From SVTX01 sp045585895 (GTDB lineage: Bacteria; Bacillota; Clostridia; Oscillospirales; CAG-272), in assembly GCA_045585895.1 (NCBI GenBank), contig JAZMZI010000051.1, positions 21,200 through 85,199 of the forward strand: 64,000 nucleotides of DNA, in the 5' to 3' direction. Of this stretch, positions 33,705 through 42,100 are shown in pieces. The stretch's first letter is position 1; every line of letters begins with the position of its first letter. A program made the position numbers and the translations under genes. The notes under the pieces are model-generated. The model was not told the DNA's origin. It saw nothing but the letters and a program-made list of their open reading frames with translations, and ran no database searches.

Positions 33705-34166
33705 TCACGATCCAAAAACCGTTTTTTCCACGATCTTGGCGAATTTTTCGATACCCTCGCGATCGTTTTCGTCAAAGCGCGCATGCTTTGGGCTATCGAT
33801 ATCCAAAACTCCCACAACTTCTCCGTTCTTATTGAAAATCGGCACTACTATCTCACTGTTTGAAGCCACGTCGCAGGCAATGTGCCCCGGGAACGTGTGA
33901 ACATCCTTTACAAGCTGCGTTTTCTTCTCTGCCACCGCCGTTCCGCATACTCCGCGTCCTACGGGTATTTCGATGCAGGCAGGCTTGCCCTGAAATGCGT
34001 TAAGCACAAGCTTGCCATCCTCCATAAGGTAAAATCCCGCCCAATTAAGGTCTTCAAGAGTATTGAAAATCAAAGCCGACGCGTTGGCAAGGTTTGCCGT
34101 TTTGTGCGGCACGCCGCATATAAGCGCTTTTAACTCGGAACAAAGCTCGTTATAATTCGTTTTCAT
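33705..34166 (-). CDS. msrC: Free methionine-(R)-sulfoxide reductase, GAF type
   Basis: A 153-residue GAF-domain protein of fRMsr length. Three family cysteines are present, in QGKPACIEIPV, GRGVCGTAVAEK and HIACDVASNSEIVVP. LNWAGFYLME and GVLDIDSPKHARFDENDREG are also diagnostic (YebR/MsrC family). It reduces free methionine-R-sulfoxide with thioredoxin. It stands alone, convergent to nothing, upstream of the aldo/keto reductase on the other strand. Confidence 0.88.
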   Translation of the reverse strand: MKTNYNELCSELKALICGVPHKTANLANASALIFNTLEDLNWAGFYLMEDGKLVLNAFQGKPACIEIPVGRGVCGTAVAEKKTQLVKDVHTFPGHIACDVASNSEIVVPIFNKNGEVVGVLDIDSPKHARFDENDREGIEKFAKIVEKTVFGS

Positions 34167-34252
34167 AATTCACCTTACGTTTTATTTAAAAATATCATCC
34201 CTATTAATTTTATCACTCCCGTCAAAAAATGTCAACCCTTGCGTGAAAACTG

Positions 34253-34281
34253 TTGACTTTTGAATAAAAATAGTTTATAAT
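34253..34281 (+). promoter_or_regulatory. Promoter of the aldo/keto reductase gene
   Basis: TTGACT (34253-34258), 17 bp, TATAAT (34276-34281), 33 bases before the start codon. Confidence 0.75.
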
Positions 34282-34314
34282 TATGATAGTTTATTATAAC
34301 ATTCGGAGGTCTTA

Positions 34315-35439
34315 ATGGCGAATTTTGATAAAGTTAAAGGCAATTTCGGCTTTGGTTGTATGCGTTTTCCGATGAAAGACGGGGAGGTAGATACCGCCAC
34401 CGTCTGCGAGATGGTCGACGCTTTTCTTGATGCGGGATTTAACTATTTCGATACGGCTCACGGATATCTCAGCGGTAAAAGTGAGACCGCGCTCCGCGAG
34501 TGCCTTACCTCTCGCCACCCCCGTGAAAGCTATATTTTGACAAACAAGCTTTCAAATCCTCACTTTGAAAAGGAAAGCGAAATCCGTCCTCTTTTCGAGG
34601 AAGAGCTTAAGGCTTGCGGAGTCGATTATTTTGATTTCTACCTTATGCACGCGCAGAACAGAACGAATTTTGAAAAATACAAGGCTTGCCGCGCTTACGA
34701 GACCGCGCTGGAGCTTAAAAACGAGGGCAAGGTCAGACACGTGGGCATTTCCTTCCACGACACCGCCGATATTCTTGACATGATACTTACCGAAAAGCCT
34801 ATGATCGAGGTGGTTCAGATACAGTTCAACTATCTTGACTACGACGATGCGTCGGTTCAGTCGAGGCTTTGCCTTGAGACCTGCCGCAAGCACGGTAAAA
34901 AGGTTATCGTTATGGAGCCTGTCAAGGGCGGAAGTCTCGTCAATCTTCCCAACGACGCGGCGGCTGTTCTCGACGAACTTAACGGCGGCAGTCACGCAAG
35001 CTACGCGATCCGCTTTGCCGCAAGCTTTGAGGACATCTTTATGGTGCTCTCGGGCATGGGAAATATGGATATGATGCGCGACAATCTTTCCTATATGACC
35101 GATTTCAAGCCTCTCGACGAAACCGAGATGGCTGCAGTTTTCAAGGTTGCGGAGGTCATAAAGAGTAAAAATCTTATTCCCTGCACATCTTGCCGCTATT
35201 GCGTTGACGGTTGCCCCGCAAACATCGCCATCCCAAAGCTTTTCGCCTGCATGAACGAGAGCAACAAGTGGAAGAATTGGAATTCGGGATATTATTACGG
35301 CATTTTCACAAAAGATCGCGGCAAGGCAAGTGATTGCATCGGCTGCGGACAGTGTGAGGATATCTGCCCTCAGAAGCTTCCTATAAGAGAGCTGCTCAAA
35401 CAGGTCGAAGAATATTTTGAAAAGAACCCTATTGATTGA
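34315..35439 (+). CDS. Aldo/keto reductase with C-terminal ferredoxin domain
   Basis: A 374-residue protein. The aldo/keto reductase barrel (residues 1-275) has the catalytic Asp/Tyr region GFNYFDTAHGY, Lys in ILTNKLS and His in FYLMHAQN. The C-terminus (about 285-374) has two 4Fe-4S motifs, CTSCRYCVDGCP and CIGCGQCEDICP. Such fusions are common in anaerobes and pass electrons between ferredoxin and an unknown carbonyl substrate. It has AGGAGG-like CGGAGG before the ATG and is followed by the ThyX-like gene after 47 bp. Confidence 0.92.
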   Translation: MANFDKVKGNFGFGCMRFPMKDGEVDTATVCEMVDAFLDAGFNYFDTAHGYLSGKSETALRECLTSRHPRESYILTNKLSNPHFEKESEIRPLFEEELKACGVDYFDFYLMHAQNRTNFEKYKACRAYETALELKNEGKVRHVGISFHDTADILDMILTEKPMIEVVQIQFNYLDYDDASVQSRLCLETCRKHGKKVIVMEPVKGGSLVNLPNDAAAVLDELNGGSHASYAIRFAASFEDIFMVLSGMGNMDMMRDNLSYMTDFKPLDETEMAAVFKVAEVIKSKNLIPCTSCRYCVDGCPANIAIPKLFACMNESNKWKNWNSGYYYGIFTKDRGKASDCIGCGQCEDICPQKLPIRELLKQVEEYFEKNPID

Positions 35440-35486
35440 TATTTTGCGTCGAAAATGAATTTATTTAACATATAAGGAGATATATT

Positions 35487-36032
35487 ATGGATTTTACCGT
35501 TGAACTTTTAAAATACCCCACAGAAGAGGATTGGATGCTTTGTAAGCTCTGCACCCTCAACACCGTCGGCAAGACCAGCACAAAGCTCCCCACCGCCGAG
35601 TGGAGACACAAGCTGCTCATGAGCGAGCACAGCCCCATCAGAACCCTCAATTTCTGTATTAAAATGGTAATTCCCTATTACGTTTCGGTTCATTTCTGCC
35701 GTCACTTTATCGGAGTTACTCACTTCGTGCAGAGCCAGAGAAACGACCGTCAGGAAAACTACGACAGAACCAAGGCTCCCCAGGATTCTCCCGTTTCCCA
35801 CATGATGTATATCAACGCGCAGGAGCTTATGTTTATGTCTCGCCGCCGCCTCTGTATGCAGGCTGACCCCTATACCCGCAAGGTAATGGCGGAGATAGTC
35901 AGACTCGTCGAGGAACAGTGCCCCGAATTCGTCGGCACTCTCGAGCCTATGTGCTCCTATCGTGGAGGCAGATGCACCGAGTTTACCCCCTGCGGTCTTT
36001 ACAAGAAGTATCTTACGGGTAAAGAAGAATAA
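35487..36032 (+). CDS. ThyX-like protein with altered signature motif
   Basis: A 181-residue protein that resembles flavin-dependent thymidylate synthase. HSPIRTLNFCIKMVIPYYVS precedes CRHFIGVTHFVQSQRNDR, in the place where ThyX has RHRxxSxNxxSxR. Arg-His and the final Ser-Gln-Arg are kept, but the second Arg and the Ser/Asn are replaced. A Cys-rich end (PMCSYRGGRCTEFTPCG) is unusual. It may be a divergent ThyX or a relative with another flavin or nucleotide role. Function is not claimed; the fold assignment is inference. It has AGGAG seven bases before the ATG and a strong terminator after it. Confidence 0.6.
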   Translation: MDFTVELLKYPTEEDWMLCKLCTLNTVGKTSTKLPTAEWRHKLLMSEHSPIRTLNFCIKMVIPYYVSVHFCRHFIGVTHFVQSQRNDRQENYDRTKAPQDSPVSHMMYINAQELMFMSRRRLCMQADPYTRKVMAEIVRLVEEQCPEFVGTLEPMCSYRGGRCTEFTPCGLYKKYLTGKEE

Positions 36033-36041
36033 CGACAAGAT

Positions 36042-36074
36042 AAAAAGAAGTAGCAAAAACGCTACTTCTTTTTT
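36042..36074 (+). terminator. Terminator after the ThyX-like gene
   Basis: AGAAGTAGC and GCTACTTCT pair around AAAAAC, flanked by A5 and T6, ten bases after the stop codon. Confidence 0.88.
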
Positions 36075-36513
36075 GTTTCAAATTTTGATTTATCGGTGGT
36101 TTATTACTAACTTTTCTTGCCATCAGCGGCAAAAAAAGTTACAAAAGAAACGCCGCTTAAGGGTAGGGGGTCTCACGAATAAAAAAGCAGCAAGCCGCAT
36201 TTTTGTTCGTCACGACATCCCCTCCCTTAAGGATCCCAACCCCTGTCGGCTTCGCCGACGACACGAAATGAAATCTTATTTAAACTTAAAGATATTTAGG
36301 TTTAAATAAAACTGTGAAGGCCGGGTTTAACACCCTTTAAAGGGGATGTGACAGTGGGGGATTTTTTTAGCTCCGAAGGAGCAAAAAATCCTGCGCCACC
36401 CTAAGAGAACCCCTTCTTTTGGAAAGTTTCTTTGCCTACTTTCTTCTCAAAGAAAGTAGGCCGCCGGAGGCACGCGTCCCCCGCGTCCCCCCTCGCCGCT
36501 AAACCCCAATTTA
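36075..36513. repeat. Structured non-coding intergenic element
   Basis: No gene seen in about 440 bases. The region is built from nested inverted repeats. Imperfect arms at about 36156-36182 and 36207-36234 share TTAAGGG and AGGGG(G). TTTAAACTT and AGGTTTAAA occur near 36280-36305. GGATTTTTT/AAAAAATCC flanks AGCTCCGAAGGAGC near 36358-36391. GCCTACTTTCTT/AAGAAAGTAGGC forms a 12-bp stem near 36432-36463. The pattern fits a non-autonomous repeat or an RNA-structured spacer. Confidence 0.45.
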
Positions 36514-36933
36514 TCAATGCAATTTTCTTCCTCTTGCATCAAATGCGTTTCGGATATGGTTGACCTTCAAGACGGTGGGGGTCTTGAACTCGCCTTTTTG
36601 TTCAAGCATATAGACCTCGACGACGTCGATCCGCGGCTGTTTATTGATATAATTCTGCGCCATATAATCGCGCGCCGCCTTGACGGTATTTTTTCGCTTA
36701 CCCTCGTCGACCGCGCGGGAGGGGATCCCGTAATCACCCGATTCGGGGTAGAGACAGCTTCTCGTTTTAACTTCAACGAAAACAAGGTAGGCATCGTCTT
36801 CGGCGATAACGTCAAGCTCGTTTTTACCGAAACGCACGTTTCGGCGGACTATACGGTAGCCGTTTTTTTCAAGATAATCGGTGGCGATATCCTCGCCAAG
36901 TTTTCCGAGAATCTGTCTTTCGGTGTCTGCCAT
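36514..36933 (-). CDS. yraN: YraN/UPF0102 family nuclease-like protein
   Basis: A 139-residue UPF0102 protein. LGEDIATDYLEKNGYRIVRR and the nuclease-fold core NELDVIAEDDAYLVFVEVKT (Asp, Glu-x-Lys) are intact. The family has a PD-(D/E)xK-like fold with suspected Holliday-junction or DNA-processing activity and commonly follows rnhB, as here. Its start codon abuts the rnhB stop with no gap, so translation is coupled. Confidence 0.92.
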   Translation of the reverse strand: MADTERQILGKLGEDIATDYLEKNGYRIVRRNVRFGKNELDVIAEDDAYLVFVEVKTRSCLYPESGDYGIPSRAVDEGKRKNTVKAARDYMAQNYINKQPRIDVVEVYMLEQKGEFKTPTVLKVNHIRNAFDARGRKLH

Positions 36934-37539
36934 TTATTTGTCCTCGTTCAAGAAGCGAATGAACTTCTTTCTATGTATAGGGGAAGGGCCGAACTCTCGG
37001 AGAGCGTCCATGTGAGCCTTGGTGCCGTAGCCCTTGTGCTTTGCAATTCCGTACTGGGGATATTCGCGGTCAAGATCGGCGCAGATCCTGTCACGCGCCA
37101 CCTTGGCAAGAATAGATGCCGCCGCAATGCTCATGCTCTTTGCGTCGCCCTTGACCACCGCTTCGGCGGGGATCTGAAAATCTCTTGCGATATTGCCGTC
37201 GATAATGGCGAAATCGGCTTTGACCGAAAGACCGTCGATAGCGCGGCGCATAGCCAAGAGGTCGGCTTCGAGAATGTTAAGCTCGTTGATCTCCTCAACG
37301 CTTGCCGAGGCTATGCAGTAGGCGATCGCGTTCTCGCAGATAACGTCGAAAAGCTTTTCTCTCTTCTTTTCGGTCAGTTTTTTGGAGTCGTTAAGGCCCT
37401 CAATAAAAAGACCGTCGGGAAGAATGCAGGCGGCGGCGAAAACGGGACCGCAGAGAGGCCCCCTGCCTGCCTCGTCGATGCCGCAGACGTATTTGAATCC
37501 CTTTTCGTGAAGGGCGGATTCTATTGAATAATCAGGCAT
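36934..37539 (-). CDS. rnhB: Ribonuclease HII
   Basis: A 201-residue RNase HII. The start is the ATG at 37537-37539 (MPDYSIESALHEKG) behind GGAGGAAAG; the frame runs on upstream but without a ribosome site and into the hairpin array. VCGIDEAGRGPLCGPV has the catalytic Asp-Glu. LNDSKKLTEKKREKL and SIAAASILAKVARD, with the third acidic residue, follow. It removes RNA primers and single ribonucleotides from DNA. Its neighbours rbgA and lepB make the usual Bacillota cluster. Confidence 0.95.
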   Translation of the reverse strand: MPDYSIESALHEKGFKYVCGIDEAGRGPLCGPVFAAACILPDGLFIEGLNDSKKLTEKKREKLFDVICENAIAYCIASASVEEINELNILEADLLAMRRAIDGLSVKADFAIIDGNIARDFQIPAEAVVKGDAKSMSIAAASILAKVARDRICADLDREYPQYGIAKHKGYGTKAHMDALREFGPSPIHRKKFIRFLNEDK

Positions 37540-37556
37540 AGCTTTCCTCCGGAAAG

Positions 37557-37662
37557 TTGCGGCGAAGCCGCAAATGATGTTGCCGCAAGGCGGCAAATGA
37601 TGTGGGCGAAGCCCAATGATGTTTGCGCCGATGGCGCAAATGATGTTGCCGCAAGCGGCAAA
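37557..37662. repeat. Array of five hairpins separated by ATGATG
   Basis: Between rbgA and rnhB, five short palindromes stand head to tail at 37557-37573, 37580-37596, 37603-37615, 37622-37640 and 37646-37662. Each has a 5-8 base stem (for example TTGCGGC-GAA-GCCGCAA) and different stem sequence. Each is joined to the next by (A)ATGATG. Both stems and spacer are coding-free. Confidence 0.7.
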
Positions 37663-38523
37663 TTAAATGCGGTCAAGCGTAATTCGTCCTAATTTTGCGG
37701 CGCGGAACTCGTCGAGCAGCATATCGGCGGTTCTTTCGGTGTTTATCTCGCCGCCCGAAATGAGAAATCCTCGCTTTTTGCCGATGTAACAAAGCAGATC
37801 GTAGTCGCTCATATCGGTGAAAGTCTCCTTTTCGCCCAGCTTATATCTCGCGGCGAGAAGGTCGGGATAGAGCTGCTTCATTCGGTTACAGTATGCCATA
37901 GCAAGCTCTTCTATCTGAACCACGTCGTCCTTGATAGCACCCGTAAGCGCAAGATTTTCGCCAACGGTTCTATCCTCAAATTTAGGCCAAAGAATACCCG
38001 GCATATCCATAATGTCAAGTCCGATGCCCGTGGAGAACCACTGTTTATCTCTGGTAACACCGGGGCGGTTTTCTACCTTTGCTTTTTTGTTGCCCGAAAG
38101 CTTATTTATAAGGGTAGACTTGCCCACGTTGGGGATACCCAGCACCATTGCGAAAATGCGGCGGTTCATGCCCTTGTTTTCATATCTTTCAAGCTTTTCT
38201 TTAAGCAATTCGCGTATCGCGGGAAGAATCTTGTTGAGACCCTCACCCGTAAGACAGTCAACGAGTATGCAGGCGGTCTTTTCGGTGCTGTAATGCTCCT
38301 GCCAAGCCTTGTTTTGTGCTGGATCGGCAAGATTTGCCTTGTTTAAAATTATAAGAGAAGGCTTATTTTCGGTTAATTTTGTAATTTCGGGGTTTCTCGA
38401 CGAATAGGGAATTCTGGCATCAAGTATCTCGATAACGACGTCAACGTTTTTGAGATTTTCGGAGATCATTCTCCGAGTTTTCGCCATATGCCCGGGAAAC
38501 CACTGTATCTGATCGGATGGCAT
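37663..38523 (-). CDS. rbgA: Ribosome biogenesis GTPase RbgA (YlqF)
   Basis: A 286-residue circularly permuted GTPase. WFPGHMAKTRRMI at the start is diagnostic. G4 is ILNKANL (N-K-A-N) near residue 58, G1 is LGIPNVGKSTLINKLSG, and G3 is IMDMPG. The C-terminal RNA-binding ANTAR-like part follows. It is needed for late 50S assembly. It is upstream of rnhB and downstream of lepB. Confidence 0.93.
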   Translation of the reverse strand: MPSDQIQWFPGHMAKTRRMISENLKNVDVVIEILDARIPYSSRNPEITKLTENKPSLIILNKANLADPAQNKAWQEHYSTEKTACILVDCLTGEGLNKILPAIRELLKEKLERYENKGMNRRIFAMVLGIPNVGKSTLINKLSGNKKAKVENRPGVTRDKQWFSTGIGLDIMDMPGILWPKFEDRTVGENLALTGAIKDDVVQIEELAMAYCNRMKQLYPDLLAARYKLGEKETFTDMSDYDLLCYIGKKRGFLISGGEINTERTADMLLDEFRAAKLGRITLDRI

Positions 38524-38573
38524 AGTTTACCTCCTTAAAAATTATGGGTATAGCTAATTCAATACCGTTTTAT

Positions 38574-39299
38574 TTAATTGAAAACGGTAAAAGGAGATAC
38601 GCGCAAGATTGCCTTGCCGAGAACGCATTCTTCCTCGACGAAACCGACTGCGGTTCGGGAATCGGTGGAGCCGTTTCTGTTGTCTCCCATTACGAACAGG
38701 TGACCCTCGGGAACTTGGGTCTTATAGACCGCGTGACCGTTTTCATAACGCACGCTACCGTATTCGAAATAACTTTCGATATTATATTTGCCGTTGCTGA
38801 GATAGGTGTTGCTGTCGTCAAAAAGCTCACCGTCAACGTAGACCTTTTGTTCAGTAAGATCTATCTTAACGGTCTGACCGCCCGTTGCGATGATTCTCTT
38901 GACAACCGCTTTATTGTCAAGACCGTGAGCGTGAAATACTATTATATCGCCTTGCTGAGGCTCGTAAAAGAGCGACGTGGTTATAAGCATTTCACCGTCG
39001 TTAAGAGTTTGATTCATAGAATTGCCGTCGACTCTGCAAACTCTGAAGCAGAAGGTGAACACCATAAGCACGGCAAGAACCGAAATTGCGAATATTTCTA
39101 CGTAATCGTAAAGAGTTGTCAAGAACTGAAATACGCCGCTTTTATTTTTCTCGGTCATAGACTCATTTTCACCGTTATCTGCGTTATCGATCTCGGTTTC
39201 ATCTACGATCTCATTTGCGGCCTCGTCCTCGTTGGGGGCAAAGTCGGAATTTTCCTCGGATTCGGTATCCGTGGAATCAAATTCAGGCTCTTTATTCAT
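38574..39299 (-). CDS. lepB: Signal peptidase I with acidic N-terminal extension
   Basis: A 241-residue type I signal peptidase. A Glu/Asp-rich extension fills residues 1-50, then one transmembrane helix (about 65-86). Catalytic Ser94 lies in VDGNSMNQTL and Lys134 in VVKRIIATGG. GHLFVMGDNRNGSTDSR is the last conserved box. This is the Ser-Lys housekeeping enzyme, unlike the Ser-His SipW type in this window. The acidic extension is unusual in length for Bacillota. Confidence 0.93.
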   Translation of the reverse strand: MNKEPEFDSTDTESEENSDFAPNEDEAANEIVDETEIDNADNGENESMTEKNKSGVFQFLTTLYDYVEIFAISVLAVLMVFTFCFRVCRVDGNSMNQTLNDGEMLITTSLFYEPQQGDIIVFHAHGLDNKAVVKRIIATGGQTVKIDLTEQKVYVDGELFDDSNTYLSNGKYNIESYFEYGSVRYENGHAVYKTQVPEGHLFVMGDNRNGSTDSRTAVGFVEEECVLGKAILRVSPFTVFN

Positions 39300-39317
39300 A
39301 AAGCTACCTCGTAAATC

Positions 39318-40526
39318 TTATTTTTCAATAACTCTCTCCATAAGAGTGTGTCCGGCAGAAACGTAAAGTCCCGTAGCAGCGGCGCTTTCCTCCGAGAAGG
39401 AGGCAACGCCCGTTTTTTCTTCCTTGGAGGAGTAGATCATATAAGGAACTGCATCCATCGTGTGGGTGCGGAGACGGATAGGCGTGGGATGATCGGGGAG
39501 AATAACTATTTTGAAGTCCTCTCCCGAGTTTTTAAGATACTCGTAGATCGGAGAAAGCACCTTTTCGTCAATAAGCTCGATGGAGAGCACCTTGTTTTCG
39601 GTCTCGGCTCTGTGACCGCACTCGTCGGGACCTTCAAGGTGAACGTAAACGTAATCTATGCCTCTCTTGAAGGCTTCGATAGCCGCCTGAGCCTTGCCGC
39701 TGTAGTTGGTGTGAACGTTGCCTGTAACACCCTCAACGTCGATAGACTCCATTTCGGCGCAAAGTCCGATACCCTTGATAAGGTCAACGGCAGAGATAAC
39801 GGCGCTGTCGAGTCCCCATTTCTCCTTGAACGAGGGAAGAGCGGGCTTTTTGCCGGGGCTCCAGAACCAGATAGAGTTGGCGGGTTTGAGACCGCGAGCG
39901 CGTCTCGCCTCGTTTACGGGATGCCTGTCGAGTATATCCCAGCTTGCCTTCATAAGCTCGTAATACTTATTGCCGACCTCGCCCGAAGGGAGAAAGTCCT
40001 TTATGCGCTTACCGAGAATATCGTGAGGGGGAGTAAAGCCGTAGTTATCCTCAACTCCGTCCCAAAGGAGACAGTGGCGGTAGCTGACACCCGTGTAAAA
40101 ATGACGTTCATCGTTACCGAGAACTGCCTCGACTGCTTTTATAAGCTCGTCGGCTTCAGCGGTGCTTATTTCGTCTGCGCTATGGTCGATGATGGTTTTT
40201 TCATCATATTCTTCATCCTCAGAAAGGGTGACTATGTTGCAACGGAAAGCCACTTGAGTGTCGTTCATCGTAAGTCCCATGCTCACCGCCTCAAGAGGAG
40301 AGCGGCCCTTGGAATAGACCTTGGGATCGAAGGAGAGGATCGCCATATTTGCCGCGTCGCTTCCGGGAGCTATACCCTCGGGGACGTTGGAAACGAGTCC
40401 GACTTCGCTTTTTGCCGCCAATGCGTCGGTCACGGGCTTTTTTGCCGCCTCCATGGGAGTTTTAAAGCCAAGGCTTTCTATTTTTTCATCCGCCATACCG
40501 TCGGGGATAAGTACAAGGTATTTCAT
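39318..40526 (-). CDS. apgM: Cofactor-independent phosphoglycerate mutase, archaeal-type
   Basis: A 402-residue ApgM-type enzyme. YLVLIPDGMAD holds the first metal Asp. GIAPGSDAANMAILSFDP holds the nucleophilic Ser. VHLEGPDECGHRAE and ILPDHPTPIRLRTHT supply later metal ligands. It interconverts 3- and 2-phosphoglycerate in glycolysis. It lies 18 bp upstream of lepB and starts the minus-strand run to yraN. Confidence 0.93.
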   Translation of the reverse strand: MKYLVLIPDGMADEKIESLGFKTPMEAAKKPVTDALAAKSEVGLVSNVPEGIAPGSDAANMAILSFDPKVYSKGRSPLEAVSMGLTMNDTQVAFRCNIVTLSEDEEYDEKTIIDHSADEISTAEADELIKAVEAVLGNDERHFYTGVSYRHCLLWDGVEDNYGFTPPHDILGKRIKDFLPSGEVGNKYYELMKASWDILDRHPVNEARRARGLKPANSIWFWSPGKKPALPSFKEKWGLDSAVISAVDLIKGIGLCAEMESIDVEGVTGNVHTNYSGKAQAAIEAFKRGIDYVYVHLEGPDECGHRAETENKVLSIELIDEKVLSPIYEYLKNSGEDFKIVILPDHPTPIRLRTHTMDAVPYMIYSSKEEKTGVASFSEESAAATGLYVSAGHTLMERVIEK

Positions 40527-40690
40527 TTATTCGTCCTTTCGGAATATAATTATATAATAATACATTTTACATTATAACACATCTTCTGCGATAAAACAAC
40601 ATTATTTTTCCGATTTTTTGAAGTTCGGTATCTTGCCGAATTTTATGTGAGTATCAAGGACTAAATTTTACATAATGACTATAAAAAAAC

Positions 40691-40719
40691 TTGTAATTAA
40701 GAGAGAAATGTGGTATAAT
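40691..40719 (+). promoter_or_regulatory. Promoter of the 224-residue membrane protein gene
   Basis: TTGTAA (40691-40696), 17 bp, TATAAT (40714-40719), 35 bases before the start codon. Confidence 0.65.
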
Positions 40720-40754
40720 TGACTCAATAGAATAATATTGAGAGGTTTATATTA

Positions 40755-41429
40755 ATGAATGACCAAGAAATGAAGCCCGTTGATGGCAGAATAAGCAAGG
40801 GATTATTTAAGGATAATAAGCTTTTGATAGTAATCATTGTCGCTGCTTTGGCGGTAATTATTATAGTATCTGCGGTGATAGTGCTTTTAAATTCCGATTA
40901 TTTTGACCGTACCGTGGCAGAACCCTATCCCGCTCTCGGAGAGGACGAGCTTGCCGAGACGAAAGAAGAGGGATTTGACATAATGGAATACGACAGGTAT
41001 CTTAACTGTAACAGGGTTGTAATGCTTGAAGACAGTAACGGTGTTTCTCAAAGTATAAACGATGCTACCTATAAGAATTACGGAAAGGGAGTTGCGCTGA
41101 CTTACGAGCTTCTGAAAGCGGTAATAGCAGGCGACGCGGATGCGTATAATTCAATGGTGACCGAGGAAGTCGGGCATTACGAAAGCTTTACACAGCAGCA
41201 ATTGTACGACATGAAAATAACCCGCGTAAGTCAGGAAACGGTGCAGGGCAAGAACGGAAACTACGACGAATACGTGCTTGAAGTCGAATTTAAGATAAGA
41301 GAGAACAACGGAAGCTTTAAGAATAATCTTCCCAGCGATACGTCGAGACCTTTTACGATGGTTTTGAACGATAGCTCGGGAGAGCTTCTTGTTGTGAGTA
41401 TTTCAGAGCCCGTTTATATCAAAAAGTAA
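40755..41429 (+). CDS. Single-pass membrane protein of unknown function
   Basis: A 224-residue protein with a cytoplasmic start of 22 residues, one strong helix (LLIVIIVAALAVIIIVSAVI) and an outside domain of about 175 residues. The outside part has a helix-rich segment (ALTYELLKAVIAGDADAYNS) and a beta-rich end (YDEYVLEVEFKIRENNGSFK), a layout seen in NTF2- or DUF4878-like domains. No family was recognised with certainty. It has its own promoter and lies ahead of the NfeD-SPFH genes, but a separate promoter follows. Confidence 0.65.
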   Translation: MNDQEMKPVDGRISKGLFKDNKLLIVIIVAALAVIIIVSAVIVLLNSDYFDRTVAEPYPALGEDELAETKEEGFDIMEYDRYLNCNRVVMLEDSNGVSQSINDATYKNYGKGVALTYELLKAVIAGDADAYNSMVTEEVGHYESFTQQQLYDMKITRVSQETVQGKNGNYDEYVLEVEFKIRENNGSFKNNLPSDTSRPFTMVLNDSSGELLVVSISEPVYIKK

Positions 41430-41504
41430 TCGGATAAAGGTTTTTTGTGCAAAATATACTAATCGGGAGCTTGAGATTTGTAAATAATTTTTCGTGGAAC
41501 GCTA

Positions 41505-41533
41505 TTGACAATCAAGTGACCGCGTGTTATAAT
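41505..41533 (+). promoter_or_regulatory. Promoter of the NfeD-SPFH-MoxR run
   Basis: TTGACA (41505-41510), 17 bp, TATAAT (41528-41533), 67 bases before nfeD. Its first 18 bases (TTGACAATCAAGTGACCG) are identical to those of the DUF1836 promoter at 50276-50304. The leader also has a GACGGAAATCCGTC hairpin at 41552-41565. Confidence 0.8.
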
Positions 41534-41600
41534 TGTATCAAGGTGAGACGAGGACGGAAATCCGTCTGCACCGCCAACGAATAAGAGAGGAGAATAATAT

Positions 41601-42047
41601 ATGGAACCGTACGTTATGACTTTGGTTTGGGTGTCGATGTTTATCGCGGCACTTGTTATCGAAGCGCAAACAGCAGAGCTTGTGGCGATCTGGTTTTTGC
41701 CGGGAATATTGGTGTCACTGATACTTTCATTTTTTGAGGTCGATCAGTTGATACAGTGGGCAGTTTTTGCCGCAATTTCCGCAGTGTTGCTAACCTTGGC
41801 ATTCACTGTATTCCGCAAGAGGCTGTTGAAAAATCACGGCAGTGAGCCAACCGATATCGATCTGCTTTTGGGCAAGGATGCTTTGGTAACGGAAAACATT
41901 AATAATCCGCTTATGCAGGGCGCGGTCAAGATCGACGGAAAAGAGTGGAGCGCGAGAATGACCGACGATTCCGAAACCGCGGAGGTCGGCGAGTTCGTTA
42001 CCGTAGAGAGCATTTCGGGCGTAAAGCTCATTTGTAAGCGTAAATAA
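41601..42047 (+). CDS. NfeD-family membrane protein
   Basis: A 148-residue short NfeD protein. Two or three helices fill residues 8-72. The C-terminal OB-fold domain (about 85-148) follows (LLGKDALVTENINNPLMQGA, VKIDGKEWSARMTDD, VGEFVTVESISGVKLICK). NfeD proteins are encoded next to SPFH/stomatin proteins, as here, and scaffold them in membrane microdomains. It is 53 bp upstream of the SPFH gene. Confidence 0.88.
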   Translation: MEPYVMTLVWVSMFIAALVIEAQTAELVAIWFLPGILVSLILSFFEVDQLIQWAVFAAISAVLLTLAFTVFRKRLLKNHGSEPTDIDLLLGKDALVTENINNPLMQGAVKIDGKEWSARMTDDSETAEVGEFVTVESISGVKLICKRK

Positions 42048-42100
42048 CGCTTTGTCCGTAAGGCAAGCGAAAAAATTTATAGACAGAAAGGAATTAAATC

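Noticed and set aside
37557..37662. Possible CRISPR or terminator cluster
   Set aside because: Repeat units differ in sequence, the spacer is a constant ATGATG, and no T-runs follow the stems.
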